DNA of 7,276 bases from Bacillota bacterium (GTDB taxonomy: Bacteria; Bacillota; Clostridia; Clostridiales; Clostridiaceae): positions 1 through 7,276 of the forward strand of contig JAEZDX010000608.1 in the NCBI GenBank assembly GCA_023417975.1, written 5' to 3'. The translations under genes were made by a program, and so were the position numbers. Shown piece after piece: positions 1 through 6,151 of the stretch. Position 1 is the stretch's first letter. Every line of letters starts with the position of its first letter. Below the pieces are notes generated by a model, which worked only from the letters and a program-made list of their open reading frames with translations, did no database searches and was not told the origin of the DNA.

Positions 1-646
1 TTAGAAAACTGCTTATAGAAATCATTACTTTGGTGGTTTCCGGAAGCTCTCCTCCATTACTTATTATCATATCCATTAATGAAGGCACAACCGTTGTCAT
101 TAATGTCAGGGCTGCTATAATAGTAAATATAAATATGAATAACGGATACGCTATTGCTCCTATAACCTTTTTCTTTAGTGTGCTTTCTTTGTAATAGTGC
201 TGTGATAACATAATAAATACTTTATCCAGCCTTCCTCCCTCTTCTCCCAGCTTTACCATGTTAACCATGAATTCCGGAAAAATCATAGGACAATTTATTA
301 AGGCTTCATGGAGAGCTAGCCCTTTCCTCAAGGCTGTACCTATTAATTGAGCACATTGGTGCATTCTACCTTTAGAAATTTGAACACTGATAATTTTTAC
401 AGCATCAAGCAAAGGCATACCTGCTTGGAGCATTGTTCCCAGCTCTCTGCAAAATAAAGACACTTCTCTGTTGGTCACCTTTTTCTTTAATTCTGAGACA
501 CATATATTATTCGAGACAGTCACTTTCACCAAATACTCTTCCTTGTCCCTCAAATATGAAACCAATTCTTTTATTTCACTGCATTGAATCTGTCCTCTTT
601 TGGTCTCTCCAGCTTTATTAATAGAAATATACCTAAATTTTTTCAT
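1..646 (-). CDS. pilC: Type IV pilus / type II secretion inner-membrane platform protein PilC/GspF (3' part outside window)
   Basis: Polytopic membrane platform protein of a type IV pilus or type II secretion machine. In this family it sits in the cytoplasmic membrane and couples the PilB ATPase to pilin polymerisation. The frame opens with ATG at 644-646 and stays open to the left edge, giving about 215 residues, roughly half of the usual 400. The N-terminus (MKKFRYISINKAGETKRGQI) resembles the short beta-rich lead of PilC proteins. The first GspF domain follows, with CRELGTMLQAGMPLLDAV near residues 66-83 and the signature GEEGGRLDKVF near 134-144. A hydrophobic membrane segment lies at about 163-187, followed by the extracytoplasmic stretch and the ELPETTKVM motif. 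The second GspF repeat is missing because the window ends, not because the gene is broken. A GGGTGA ribosome binding site at 651-656 precedes the start. The gene lies 13 nt after the ATPase stop and is surely cotranscribed with it. Whether the machine makes pili or secretes proteins cannot be decided here. Confidence 0.93.
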   Translation of the reverse strand, partial: MKKFRYISINKAGETKRGQIQCSEIKELVSYLRDKEEYLVKVTVSNNICVSELKKKVTNREVSLFCRELGTMLQAGMPLLDAVKIISVQISKGRMHQCAQLIGTALRKGLALHEALINCPMIFPEFMVNMVKLGEEGGRLDKVFIMLSQHYYKESTLKKKVIGAIAYPLFIFIFTIIAALTLMTTVVPSLMDMIISNGGELPETTKVMISISSFL

Positions 647-659
647 TTTCTCACCCGAT

Positions 660-2159
660 TTATACTTCAATGTTGGATATTTTAATAAACTCTTCTACAG
701 TAGTTATTCCACTTAAAACCAGCTTCTTACACTGTTCTGTCATACCTTCTCCTCCTGACAGCTCATCATAGAAGTTCAAGTCAGTACTCGTCATTTTTCT
801 TTTCAGTTTTTCATCAAATAAAACAATTTGGCTTACTACAGTTCTTCCTTTGTAACCGCTGTGATGGCAGAGCGCACAGCCCTTACCTTTATAAAGGGAT
901 TTGCATGCATTTATGTTCAATATCTTTATTTCAGCTTCTGTAGGCATATATGCTGCCTTACAGCTGCTGCATATTTTCCTTATCAATCTTTGAGAAATAA
1001 CTGCAATTAGAGCATCTGCCAATAAATATCTCTGTATACCCATCTCCACCAATCTGTTTATAGTTCCCATTGCAGTATTGGTGTGTAGAGTAGATAACAC
1101 CAAATGTCCTGTAATCGCCGCTCTTATCGCTATTAAAGCAGTCTCCTCATCTCTTATTTCTCCAACCATGATTATATCCGGGTCCTGTCTTAAAATACTC
1201 CTAAGCCCTGCAGCAAAGGTTAATCCAAGCTTAGAGTTTACATTAATTTGATTTATACCCTTCATAGTATATTCAACGGGATCCTCTATTGTGGTGATAT
1301 TCATATTGTTTTTATTTAATTCATTGATCATGGCATATAAAGTAGTTGACTTTCCGCTTCCAGTTGGGCCTGTAGAAAGTATAATACCTCCATGACTATT
1401 CAAAAGCGTCTTGATCCGCTTTCTTTGTTTTTCGTCATCATATATATTTTCAAGACTGCAGTAAAAGTTGTTTTTATCCAATATCCTAATAACAAACTTT
1501 TCACCAAAAATAGTAGGAATAGTAGACACCCTTAAATCCAAATACTTTTGAAGATAACAGTGATGGCACTTGCCGTCTTGGGGAAGGCGTTTTTCGGATA
1601 TATCCATATTACATAGCACCTTCAGTCTTGTTATTACGGAACTATACACCCCCATTGGAATGTTGTAGAATTGTATGAGCTCACCGTCTATCCTATACCT
1701 TACTCTAACTTCATTGTCCTCGGGCTCAATATGTATGTCACTTGCACCAACTTTTACCGCGCTATTAATTATATAGTCTACAATTATTACTGCAGGTGCA
1801 CCATTTTCGTCAGATTCTGTTTCTGTATTTTTTTTACTGTCATCCTTTGTAGTGAACTCACTCTCTAAATTAATAATAGCGTTCCTGAAGGTAAGATATT
1901 TATAGGCATTATCTACTAACACCTGGAGTATATCTTCTTCGCATTTTACTAAGCATACTTCAATTCTGCATATTAACTTTAATTTTGACAGAAGTTCATT
2001 GCTTTGATCCTTTCCGAAAGCTATATAAAGCTTTTCCTCGTATATTTTAAAAGGTAATAGTTTATTCTTCAACGCAAAGTCTTCCGGCAGCCTTCTTAAA
2101 ATATTTACATCTATAGTTCTTATATCAAGTTCGCTGAAACTAAAATCCGGGCACGCCAT
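660..2159 (-). CDS. pilB: Type IV pilus assembly / type II secretion ATPase PilB/GspE
   Basis: Cytoplasmic hexameric ATPase that powers pilus or pseudopilus assembly by acting on the platform protein encoded just downstream. Numbering from the ATG at 2157-2159 (499 aa): a short N-terminal domain (about 1-85); an acidic linker (about 100-122); the N2 region with ASDIHIEPE (139-147), a GspE/PilB hallmark; Walker A GPTGSGKS (264-271); Asp box IEDPVEY (291-297); Walker B IIMVGEIRDEETA (329-341) with Glu334; His box TGHLVLSTLHTN (350-361); and the zinc-type Cys pairs C397-x2-C400 and C428-x2-C431 followed by HHSGYKGR. All catalytic motifs look intact. The frame also has a GTG two codons upstream (2165), but TAAGGGGTGA ends directly against that GTG and sits 6 nt before the ATG, so the ATG is preferred. 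The protein is shorter than typical PilB (about 560 aa) because the first half of the MshEN-like N-terminal domain is absent. An extra CHHC (198-201) replaces the usual residues after RLPQDG. It is the first gene of the operon within this window. Confidence 0.95.
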   Translation of the reverse strand: MACPDFSFSELDIRTIDVNILRRLPEDFALKNKLLPFKIYEEKLYIAFGKDQSNELLSKLKLICRIEVCLVKCEEDILQVLVDNAYKYLTFRNAIINLESEFTTKDDSKKNTETESDENGAPAVIIVDYIINSAVKVGASDIHIEPEDNEVRVRYRIDGELIQFYNIPMGVYSSVITRLKVLCNMDISEKRLPQDGKCHHCYLQKYLDLRVSTIPTIFGEKFVIRILDKNNFYCSLENIYDDEKQRKRIKTLLNSHGGIILSTGPTGSGKSTTLYAMINELNKNNMNITTIEDPVEYTMKGINQINVNSKLGLTFAAGLRSILRQDPDIIMVGEIRDEETALIAIRAAITGHLVLSTLHTNTAMGTINRLVEMGIQRYLLADALIAVISQRLIRKICSSCKAAYMPTEAEIKILNINACKSLYKGKGCALCHHSGYKGRTVVSQIVLFDEKLKRKMTSTDLNFYDELSGGEGMTEQCKKLVLSGITTVEEFIKISNIEV

Positions 2160-2165
2160 AGTCAC

Positions 2166-2175
2166 TCACCCCTTA
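2166..2175 (-). promoter_or_regulatory. Ribosome binding site deciding the pilB start
   Basis: On the minus strand this reads TAAGGGGTGA, close to the full anti-Shine-Dalgarno complement TAAGGAGGTGA with one base missing. It lies 6 nt before the ATG at 2157-2159 but is directly adjacent to the alternative GTG at 2163-2165. The spacing favours the ATG. Confidence 0.75.
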
Positions 2176-2188
2176 CTTTATTTGTATT

Positions 2189-2208
2189 ATTTACATTAAT
2201 TTACATTT
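2189..2208. repeat. Tandem 10-bp direct repeat upstream of pilB
   Basis: Two adjacent copies of ATTTACATTW (2189-2198 and 2199-2208) differ only at the last base. The centres are 10 bp apart, about one helical turn, and the pair lies about 30-50 bp before the pilB ATG. Response regulators of the OmpR/PhoB family often bind direct repeats with 10-11 bp periodicity. That role here is only an inference, and in such AT-rich DNA the repeat may be chance. Confidence 0.35.
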
Positions 2209-2234
2209 TAAACATATAATCTTTATTAATGTGA

Positions 2235-2253
2235 CTACTTTTAGGAAAAGTAG
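2235..2253. promoter_or_regulatory. Perfect 8-bp inverted repeat, candidate operator between pilB and rqcH
   Basis: CTACTTTT, a 3-nt spacer AGG, then AAAAGTAG form an exact dyad. It lies in the divergent intergenic region, 10 nt upstream of the putative TTGACA -35 element for rqcH, and upstream of pilB on the other strand. There is no T-run on either side, so it does not look like a terminator. A transcription factor site is the natural reading, but I do not recognise the motif as belonging to a known regulator. Confidence 0.4.
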
Positions 2254-2263
2254 AAAACTTTAC

Positions 2264-2293
2264 TTGACAATAACGTTTTTTTTAGCATACCAT
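2264..2293 (+). promoter_or_regulatory. Candidate sigma-A promoter for rqcH
   Basis: A perfect TTGACA (-35) at 2264-2269 is followed after 18 nt by TACCAT (2288-2293, 4 of 6 matches to TATAAT). Transcription would start near 2300, giving a leader of about 50 nt. A perfect TATAAT at 2298-2303 is an alternative -10 but has no good -35 at normal spacing. One of the two probably drives rqcH. I see no comparably good promoter for pilB on the minus strand. Confidence 0.45.
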
Positions 2294-2350
2294 TATTTAT
2301 AATGCTTCAATTTAAGCATAGTGCAATTCACTCCAGAAAGGATGATTCAT

Positions 2351-4093
2351 ATGGCTTTAGACGGTGTATTCTTATTTGCACTAAGTCAAGAATTAAAAGA
2401 CAACCTATTAGGCGGAAAGGTAGATAAAATAAATCAGCCTGAAAAGGATGAAATAGTATTAAATATACGAAACGGAAGTAAGTCAAAAAAACTTTTGATA
2501 AGCTCCAGCTCCAATTATCCGAGAATTCACTTTACCAATATAAGTAAACCCAATCCTATGCAGCCTCCTATGTTTTGCATGCTTTTGAGGAAGTACCTTA
2601 TTGGTGGAAAGATCGTTAATATAGAGCAAATTAATGCCGACAGAATTTTGATTATGGATTTTGAAAGTACAGATGAAATGGGCTTTGACAGCATTTACAG
2701 CTTAATTATAGAAATTATGGGTAGGCACAGTAATATTACATTAGTGAGAAAAAGAGACAATATAATAATGGAGAGCATTAAGCATATTACTCCGGATATA
2801 AATTCATACAGATCACTTTACCCGGGAATCAAATATAAATTCCCCCCTGAAACTACAAAAATGAATCCTTTTGATTTTAAAGAGGAAGAGTTTTTGAAAA
2901 AAGTAAAAGAAAAAGCTGAAGATATCAACGAGACTTTGTTTTCCAGTCTGTTTTCAGGTGTAAGCACACTTCCCTCAAAAGAGCTTTTTAACCGCTTTCA
3001 AAGTTCCAGTGGAGATATCAACGGAAGTAATTTAAATGCTTTGACGGAATCCACAAGGAGTTTCTTTGGATCAATTGAAGCCGGAACCTTTGAATTTTCA
3101 TTATATATAGATATTAACGGTAATTATAAGGATTTTTATTGCATTCCTTTAGAGTTTATGAAGTTAGGCGAAAAAAAGGTATTTGAAAACGGCAGTGAAC
3201 TTTTGGATGCTTTTTATTTCGGTAAAGATAAACAGGACCGCCTAAATCAGAAGAGCGCGGATTTGCAAAAATTAGTCCAAAATAACCTCGACAGATGCGT
3301 TAAAAAGGGACTAATCCTGAAAAATGCACTAGAAGAATGTACAAAGAAAAATAAATTTCAGCTTTACGGCGAACTGCTTACTGCCAATATATACGGCATA
3401 AAGAAAGGTGACAAAAGCATTTCCGTGTACAATTATTATTCCGACACGGAAGAATACGTCACAATACCTATAGATGAAAATATGACTCCTTCAGAGAATG
3501 TTCAGTATTATTATAAAAAATATACTAAGCTTAAAAAAACTGAAGAAGCTTCCCTGGAACAGCAGAAGCACAACGATGACGAAATTGAATATCTTCAATC
3601 CGTAATCACAAATATTAGAAACTGCGACAATTATAATGAAATAGAAGAAATAAGAAGAGAACTTCTGGAAACAGGCTATATAAAGTATAGAAAGTCTAAT
3701 GTAAAAGCCAAGAATTTACAAGCTAAGCCTCTGCATTTCAAATCCAGTGAAGGTATAGACATATACGTAGGCAAAAATAATATTCAAAACGACTTCCTCA
3801 CACTTAAATTTGCCGACAAGCGTGATTTATGGATGCACACTAAAAATATCCCGGGTTCACATGTCATCATAAAAAATGACGGCAGCGGAAGCTTCTCACA
3901 TAAGACTTTGGAAGAAGCCGCAACTCTTGCAGCCTTTTACAGTAAAGCAAAGGATTCTGCTAAAGTTCCTGTAGATTATACTGAAGTAAAAAATGTAAAA
4001 AAGCCTTCCGGCTCAAAACCCGGTATGGTAATTTATTATACTAACAAAACTATATATGTAGACCCTTATGATATAAAGCTTGAAAAAGTATAA
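2351..4093 (+). CDS. rqcH: RqcH, NFACT-family ribosome quality control factor (Rqc2 homologue, formerly FbpA/YloA)
   Basis: In Bacillus subtilis, RqcH binds the peptidyl-tRNA-obstructed 50S subunit after ribosome rescue, recruits tRNA-Ala and directs addition of C-terminal alanine tails that mark the stalled chain for degradation. Older annotations call the family fibronectin-binding protein. This protein is 580 aa, close to the family norm. Numbered from the ATG at 2351, the NFACT-N domain (about 1-165) begins MALDGVFLFAL and carries D97-R98 and E121-I122-M123, the same numbers I recall for the B. subtilis residues needed for tRNA binding and Ala-tailing. A helix-hairpin-helix region (about 170-230) and a long coiled-coil middle (about 290-445, with GELLTANIY at 340-348) follow. 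The NFACT-R domain has DLWMHTKNIPGSHVII at 492-507. The frame also opens at a GTG at 2321, but AAGGA at 2338-2342, 8 nt before the ATG, and the family N-terminus fix the start at 2351. It is monocistronic, with its own promoter and terminator. Confidence 0.96.
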   Translation: MALDGVFLFALSQELKDNLLGGKVDKINQPEKDEIVLNIRNGSKSKKLLISSSSNYPRIHFTNISKPNPMQPPMFCMLLRKYLIGGKIVNIEQINADRILIMDFESTDEMGFDSIYSLIIEIMGRHSNITLVRKRDNIIMESIKHITPDINSYRSLYPGIKYKFPPETTKMNPFDFKEEEFLKKVKEKAEDINETLFSSLFSGVSTLPSKELFNRFQSSSGDINGSNLNALTESTRSFFGSIEAGTFEFSLYIDINGNYKDFYCIPLEFMKLGEKKVFENGSELLDAFYFGKDKQDRLNQKSADLQKLVQNNLDRCVKKGLILKNALEECTKKNKFQLYGELLTANIYGIKKGDKSISVYNYYSDTEEYVTIPIDENMTPSENVQYYYKKYTKLKKTEEASLEQQKHNDDEIEYLQSVITNIRNCDNYNEIEEIRRELLETGYIKYRKSNVKAKNLQAKPLHFKSSEGIDIYVGKNNIQNDFLTLKFADKRDLWMHTKNIPGSHVIIKNDGSGSFSHKTLEEAATLAAFYSKAKDSAKVPVDYTEVKNVKKPSGSKPGMVIYYTNKTIYVDPYDIKLEKV

Positions 4094-4102
4094 TATAAAA
4101 GT

Positions 4103-4140
4103 AAACCCCGCAACAGATTTTAAATCCGTTGCGGGGTTTT
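4103..4140 (+). terminator. Rho-independent terminator of rqcH, probably bidirectional
   Basis: A 12-bp GC-rich stem pairs AAACCCCGCAAC (4103-4114) with GTTGCGGGGTTT (4128-4139). It continues after one mismatch into GATTT/AAATC around a tiny loop, and ends in TTTT (4137-4140). It starts 9 nt after the rqcH stop. Read on the minus strand, the hairpin is followed by the T-rich TTTACTTTTATATT, so it can also stop the convergent methyltransferase transcript. Confidence 0.9.
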
Positions 4141-4155
4141 CAACACTGACATATA

Positions 4156-4314
4156 TTACTTTCCCGAATTAATGTACTGATAATAATAGCATTGAAGTCT
4201 ACCATTATACAGCTTTCTGTTTTTATCCGCTTTTTTCTTAAAACATTTCTCAAATTCATAATAGGAAGTCAAAACGAAAAAGGACCAATCCGGAAGCTCC
4301 TTATACAATCGTCC
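4156..4314 (-). pseudogene. Detached C-terminal 52 codons of the THUMP RNA methyltransferase, after an in-frame TAA
   Basis: Immediately after the TAA at 4315-4317, the same minus-strand frame continues for 52 codons to a second TAA at 4156-4158. The encoded stretch (GRLYKELPDWSFFVLTSYYE, then FEKCFKKKADKNRKLYNGRL and a short tail) matches what the YpsC/RlmL family has at its C-terminus: a G-[RQ] turn, a W-S-[YF]-[YF]-[VI]-[LI]-T-S strand and the KADKKRKLYNG-x-[LI] motif. By family knowledge these form the last two beta strands of the methyltransferase fold. No frame change is needed. No start codon with a properly spaced ribosome binding site was found in frame, so this part is probably not translated on its own. 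Confidence 0.8.
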
Positions 4315-5277
4315 TTAGGTTTCATAAAGCTTTCTCACTTGTTTTTCTTCTCCAAGACGTTCTCCATAAGGAGGATTGGTAATAATAAAGGCTTCTCTTT
4401 TCTTTGAACTGAATTCCTCTACAGGAAGCTTTTGAAAATTTGTAAAAGTCTCTACCCCTGCCTTAATTGCATTCTGACGTGCAACCTTGAGTATTTTGCC
4501 GTCTAAATCGGAGCCATATACTACAAACTCCTTATCGTTAATTAAACTCTCTGCTTCCCTACGAACTTCACTCCAAATACTCTTTTTTATATTTGGCCAA
4601 TCCTCACTTACAAAACTTCTTCTCAAGCCCGGTGCTATATTTCTTCCTATGAGCGCAGCTTCCACGGGTATAGTACCGGAACCGCAGAAAGGATCAAAAA
4701 GATAATTATCCGGTGTCCATTTACTGACGAGCAGCAAAGCGGCTGCCAATGTCTCCTTTAACGGAGCTTCTCCCGCTTCTTCTCTATAGCCTCTTTTATG
4801 AAGTCCCGGTCCAGACGTATCAATAGTCAATGTAACAATATCTCTCAGAATTCCAACTTCTATTTTATATACAGGTCCATCCTCAGGGAAGATTTCCTTT
4901 TTGTACTTCTTTTTCATTGCTTCTACAATGGCCTTTTTTACTATGGATTGACAATCAGGCACACTGAATAGCTTTGATTTTACTGACTTTCCTGTAACAT
5001 GCATCTTGCCGTTTTCGGGTATAAACTTCCACCAGTCTACCGCTTTAGTACCCTGGAAAAGTTCTTCAAAGCTCTCGGCTTTGAATTCTGCCATCTTAAT
5101 AAGTACTCTGTCTGCAGTTCTAAGCCATATGTTAGTTTTGACTATATCCTTTTCGTCCCCTAAAAATGTTACTCTTCCGTTTTCTATGTTAATATCCTTA
5201 TATCCTAATGTTTTTAGTTCTCCAGCTGTTATTGCTTCTATTCCAAAGGTTGAAGTAGCTATTAAGTCATACTGCAT
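4315..5277 (-). CDS. THUMP-domain class I SAM-dependent RNA methyltransferase (YpsC/RlmL type), truncated by premature stop
   Basis: Predicted SAM-dependent RNA methyltransferase of the UPF0020 family. E. coli RlmL makes m2G2445 in 23S rRNA; the target of this protein is not determinable from sequence. Numbering from the ATG at 5275-5277: an N-terminal ferredoxin-like part beginning MQYDLIATSTFGIEAITAGE; a THUMP domain (about 50-155); the family motif GLHKRGYR (158-165); SAM-binding motif I FDPFCGSGTIPVEAA (194-208); the acidic loop GSDLDGKIL (255-263); and catalytic NPPYGERLGE (301-310). The open frame stops after 320 residues, whereas relatives have about 370-385. The missing C-terminus lies in the same frame beyond the TAA, and the joined length would be 372 residues. 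Loss of the last two strands should destabilise the fold, so activity is doubtful. AAGGAG at 5286-5291, 8 nt before the ATG, overlaps the stop codon of the upstream exonuclease gene. Translational coupling and a shared transcript are likely. Confidence 0.88.
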   Translation of the reverse strand: MQYDLIATSTFGIEAITAGELKTLGYKDINIENGRVTFLGDEKDIVKTNIWLRTADRVLIKMAEFKAESFEELFQGTKAVDWWKFIPENGKMHVTGKSVKSKLFSVPDCQSIVKKAIVEAMKKKYKKEIFPEDGPVYKIEVGILRDIVTLTIDTSGPGLHKRGYREEAGEAPLKETLAAALLLVSKWTPDNYLFDPFCGSGTIPVEAALIGRNIAPGLRRSFVSEDWPNIKKSIWSEVRREAESLINDKEFVVYGSDLDGKILKVARQNAIKAGVETFTNFQKLPVEEFSSKKREAFIITNPPYGERLGEEKQVRKLYET

Positions 5278-5289
5278 ATATTTCTCTCC

Positions 5290-6057
5290 TTAATAATTTA
5301 AATCCAATTCTACAGGGCAATGGTCTGAGCCCATAACTTCCGCCAATATTTTTGCATCATCCACCTTATCCAGAAGGTTATTTGAAACAAAATGGTAATC
5401 AATACGCCATCCTACATTTCTTTCTCTTGATTTAAACATATAGCTCCACCAAGAATACTGAATTTTATCTCCGTTAACTTTTCTATATGTATCAGTATAG
5501 CCGTTCTCAATAAATTTATCCATCCAAGCTCTTTCAATAGGCAAAAACCCCGAAGTCCCTTCATTAGCCTTTGCGTTTTTAATATCTATTTCCGTATGAG
5601 CGGTATTGTAATCGCCACAAATGATTAATTTCTTTCCTTCTTGAACTTCTTTATTGCAAAAATCAAGTAGTGCATCATAAAATTCAAGCTTATATTTTAA
5701 TCTTTCTTCACTGGACTGCCCATTAGGAAAATAAATATTCAGCACCTGATAATTTTTAAACTCTGTGATTAATATTCTTCCTTCACTGTCAAAGCGCTCT
5801 ATGCCTATACCATGCCTAACACTTAAAGGTTCTTCCTTTGAGAAGGTAGCTACTCCACTATAGCCCTTCTTTACGGCAAAGCTAAAATTAGTATAATATC
5901 CATTTATATTTTTTATCTCTTCAGTGAGTTGTTCCTCCTGCAGTTTTGTTTCCTGAATACATAAAATACTAGGTGAACTCTCGTCTACCCATTCTTTAAA
6001 ACTTTTCTTCAGTATAGCACGCAGCCCATTTACATTCCAAGATATAATATTGTCCAA
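5290..6057 (-). CDS. xth: Exodeoxyribonuclease III / AP endonuclease (Xth/ExoA)
   Basis: Cytoplasmic Mg2+-dependent base-excision-repair enzyme that cleaves DNA 5' to abasic sites and trims 3' blocking groups. It is 255 aa, the usual size for the ExoA/Xth family. Visible motifs of the endonuclease/exonuclease/phosphatase fold are: ISWNVNGLRA (5-14, Asn8), IQETK (34-38, metal-binding Glu36), GYSGVA (65-70), IYFPNG (108-113, Tyr109), CGDYNTAH (147-154, Asp149 and Asn151), GWRIDYH (216-222, Asp220) and GSDHCPV (243-249, the Asp245-His246 pair). All catalytic residues are present. The start is TTG at 6055-6057, supported by AAAGGAG at 6066-6072 with an 8-nt spacer and by the N-terminus MDNIISWNVNG, which aligns with the family start. 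It is the first gene of a two-gene unit with the RNA methyltransferase, 12 nt away. It may have its own promoter just after the permease terminator: TACAAT is at 6091-6096 on the minus strand, but no good -35 is visible. Confidence 0.97.
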   Translation of the reverse strand: MDNIISWNVNGLRAILKKSFKEWVDESSPSILCIQETKLQEEQLTEEIKNINGYYTNFSFAVKKGYSGVATFSKEEPLSVRHGIGIERFDSEGRILITEFKNYQVLNIYFPNGQSSEERLKYKLEFYDALLDFCNKEVQEGKKLIICGDYNTAHTEIDIKNAKANEGTSGFLPIERAWMDKFIENGYTDTYRKVNGDKIQYSWWSYMFKSRERNVGWRIDYHFVSNNLLDKVDDAKILAEVMGSDHCPVELDLNY

Positions 6058-6065
6058 ATCGCAAA

Positions 6066-6072
6066 CTCCTTT
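6066..6072 (-). promoter_or_regulatory. Ribosome binding site deciding the TTG start of xth
   Basis: On the minus strand this reads AAAGGAG, 8 nt before the TTG at 6055-6057. No ATG or GTG start with similar spacing exists in the frame, so the gene uses a TTG initiator. Confidence 0.8.
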
Positions 6073-6099
6073 CTTCGCAATTGAATTTTTATTGTAAAT

Positions 6100-6134
6100 A
6101 AAAAACGAACCGATATATTGATTATATCAGTTCG
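6100..6134 (-). terminator. Rho-independent terminator downstream of uraA
   Basis: On the minus strand, CGAACTGATATA (6134-6123) pairs with TATATCGGTTCG (6117-6106) with a single internal mismatch and a 5-nt loop. A run of six T (plus-strand A at 6100-6105) follows. It begins 17 nt after the permease stop codon and separates that gene from xth. The stem is only moderately GC-rich, so some readthrough into xth is possible. Confidence 0.8.
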
Positions 6135-6151
6135 CCAAAATATTTAAACTA

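Noticed and set aside
433..621. Plus-strand open frame opposite pilC
   Set aside because: The minus-strand frame here clearly encodes conserved PilC/GspF motifs. The plus frame is a shadow. The same holds for plus-strand frames over pilB, xth and uraA.
2215..2220. TATAAT on the plus strand as a second rqcH promoter
   Set aside because: No -35 element at suitable spacing upstream, and the leader would exceed 120 nt. Such hexamers are common in this AT-rich DNA.
2302..2319. 6-bp inverted repeat ATGCTT / AAGCAT with a 6-nt loop before rqcH
   Set aside because: It is short and AT-rich, has no T-run and is expected by chance. It could weakly structure the rqcH leader but is not supportable as a riboswitch or operator.
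4315..4317. Recoding of the internal stop as selenocysteine or pyrrolysine
   Set aside because: The codon is TAA, not TGA or TAG, and the expected residue is Met or Leu. Neither recoding system applies.
4192..4407. Plus-strand open frame of about 71 codons over the methyltransferase 3' end
   Set aside because: It is antisense to the conserved methyltransferase C-terminal coding sequence, has no ribosome binding site and shows no recognisable domain.
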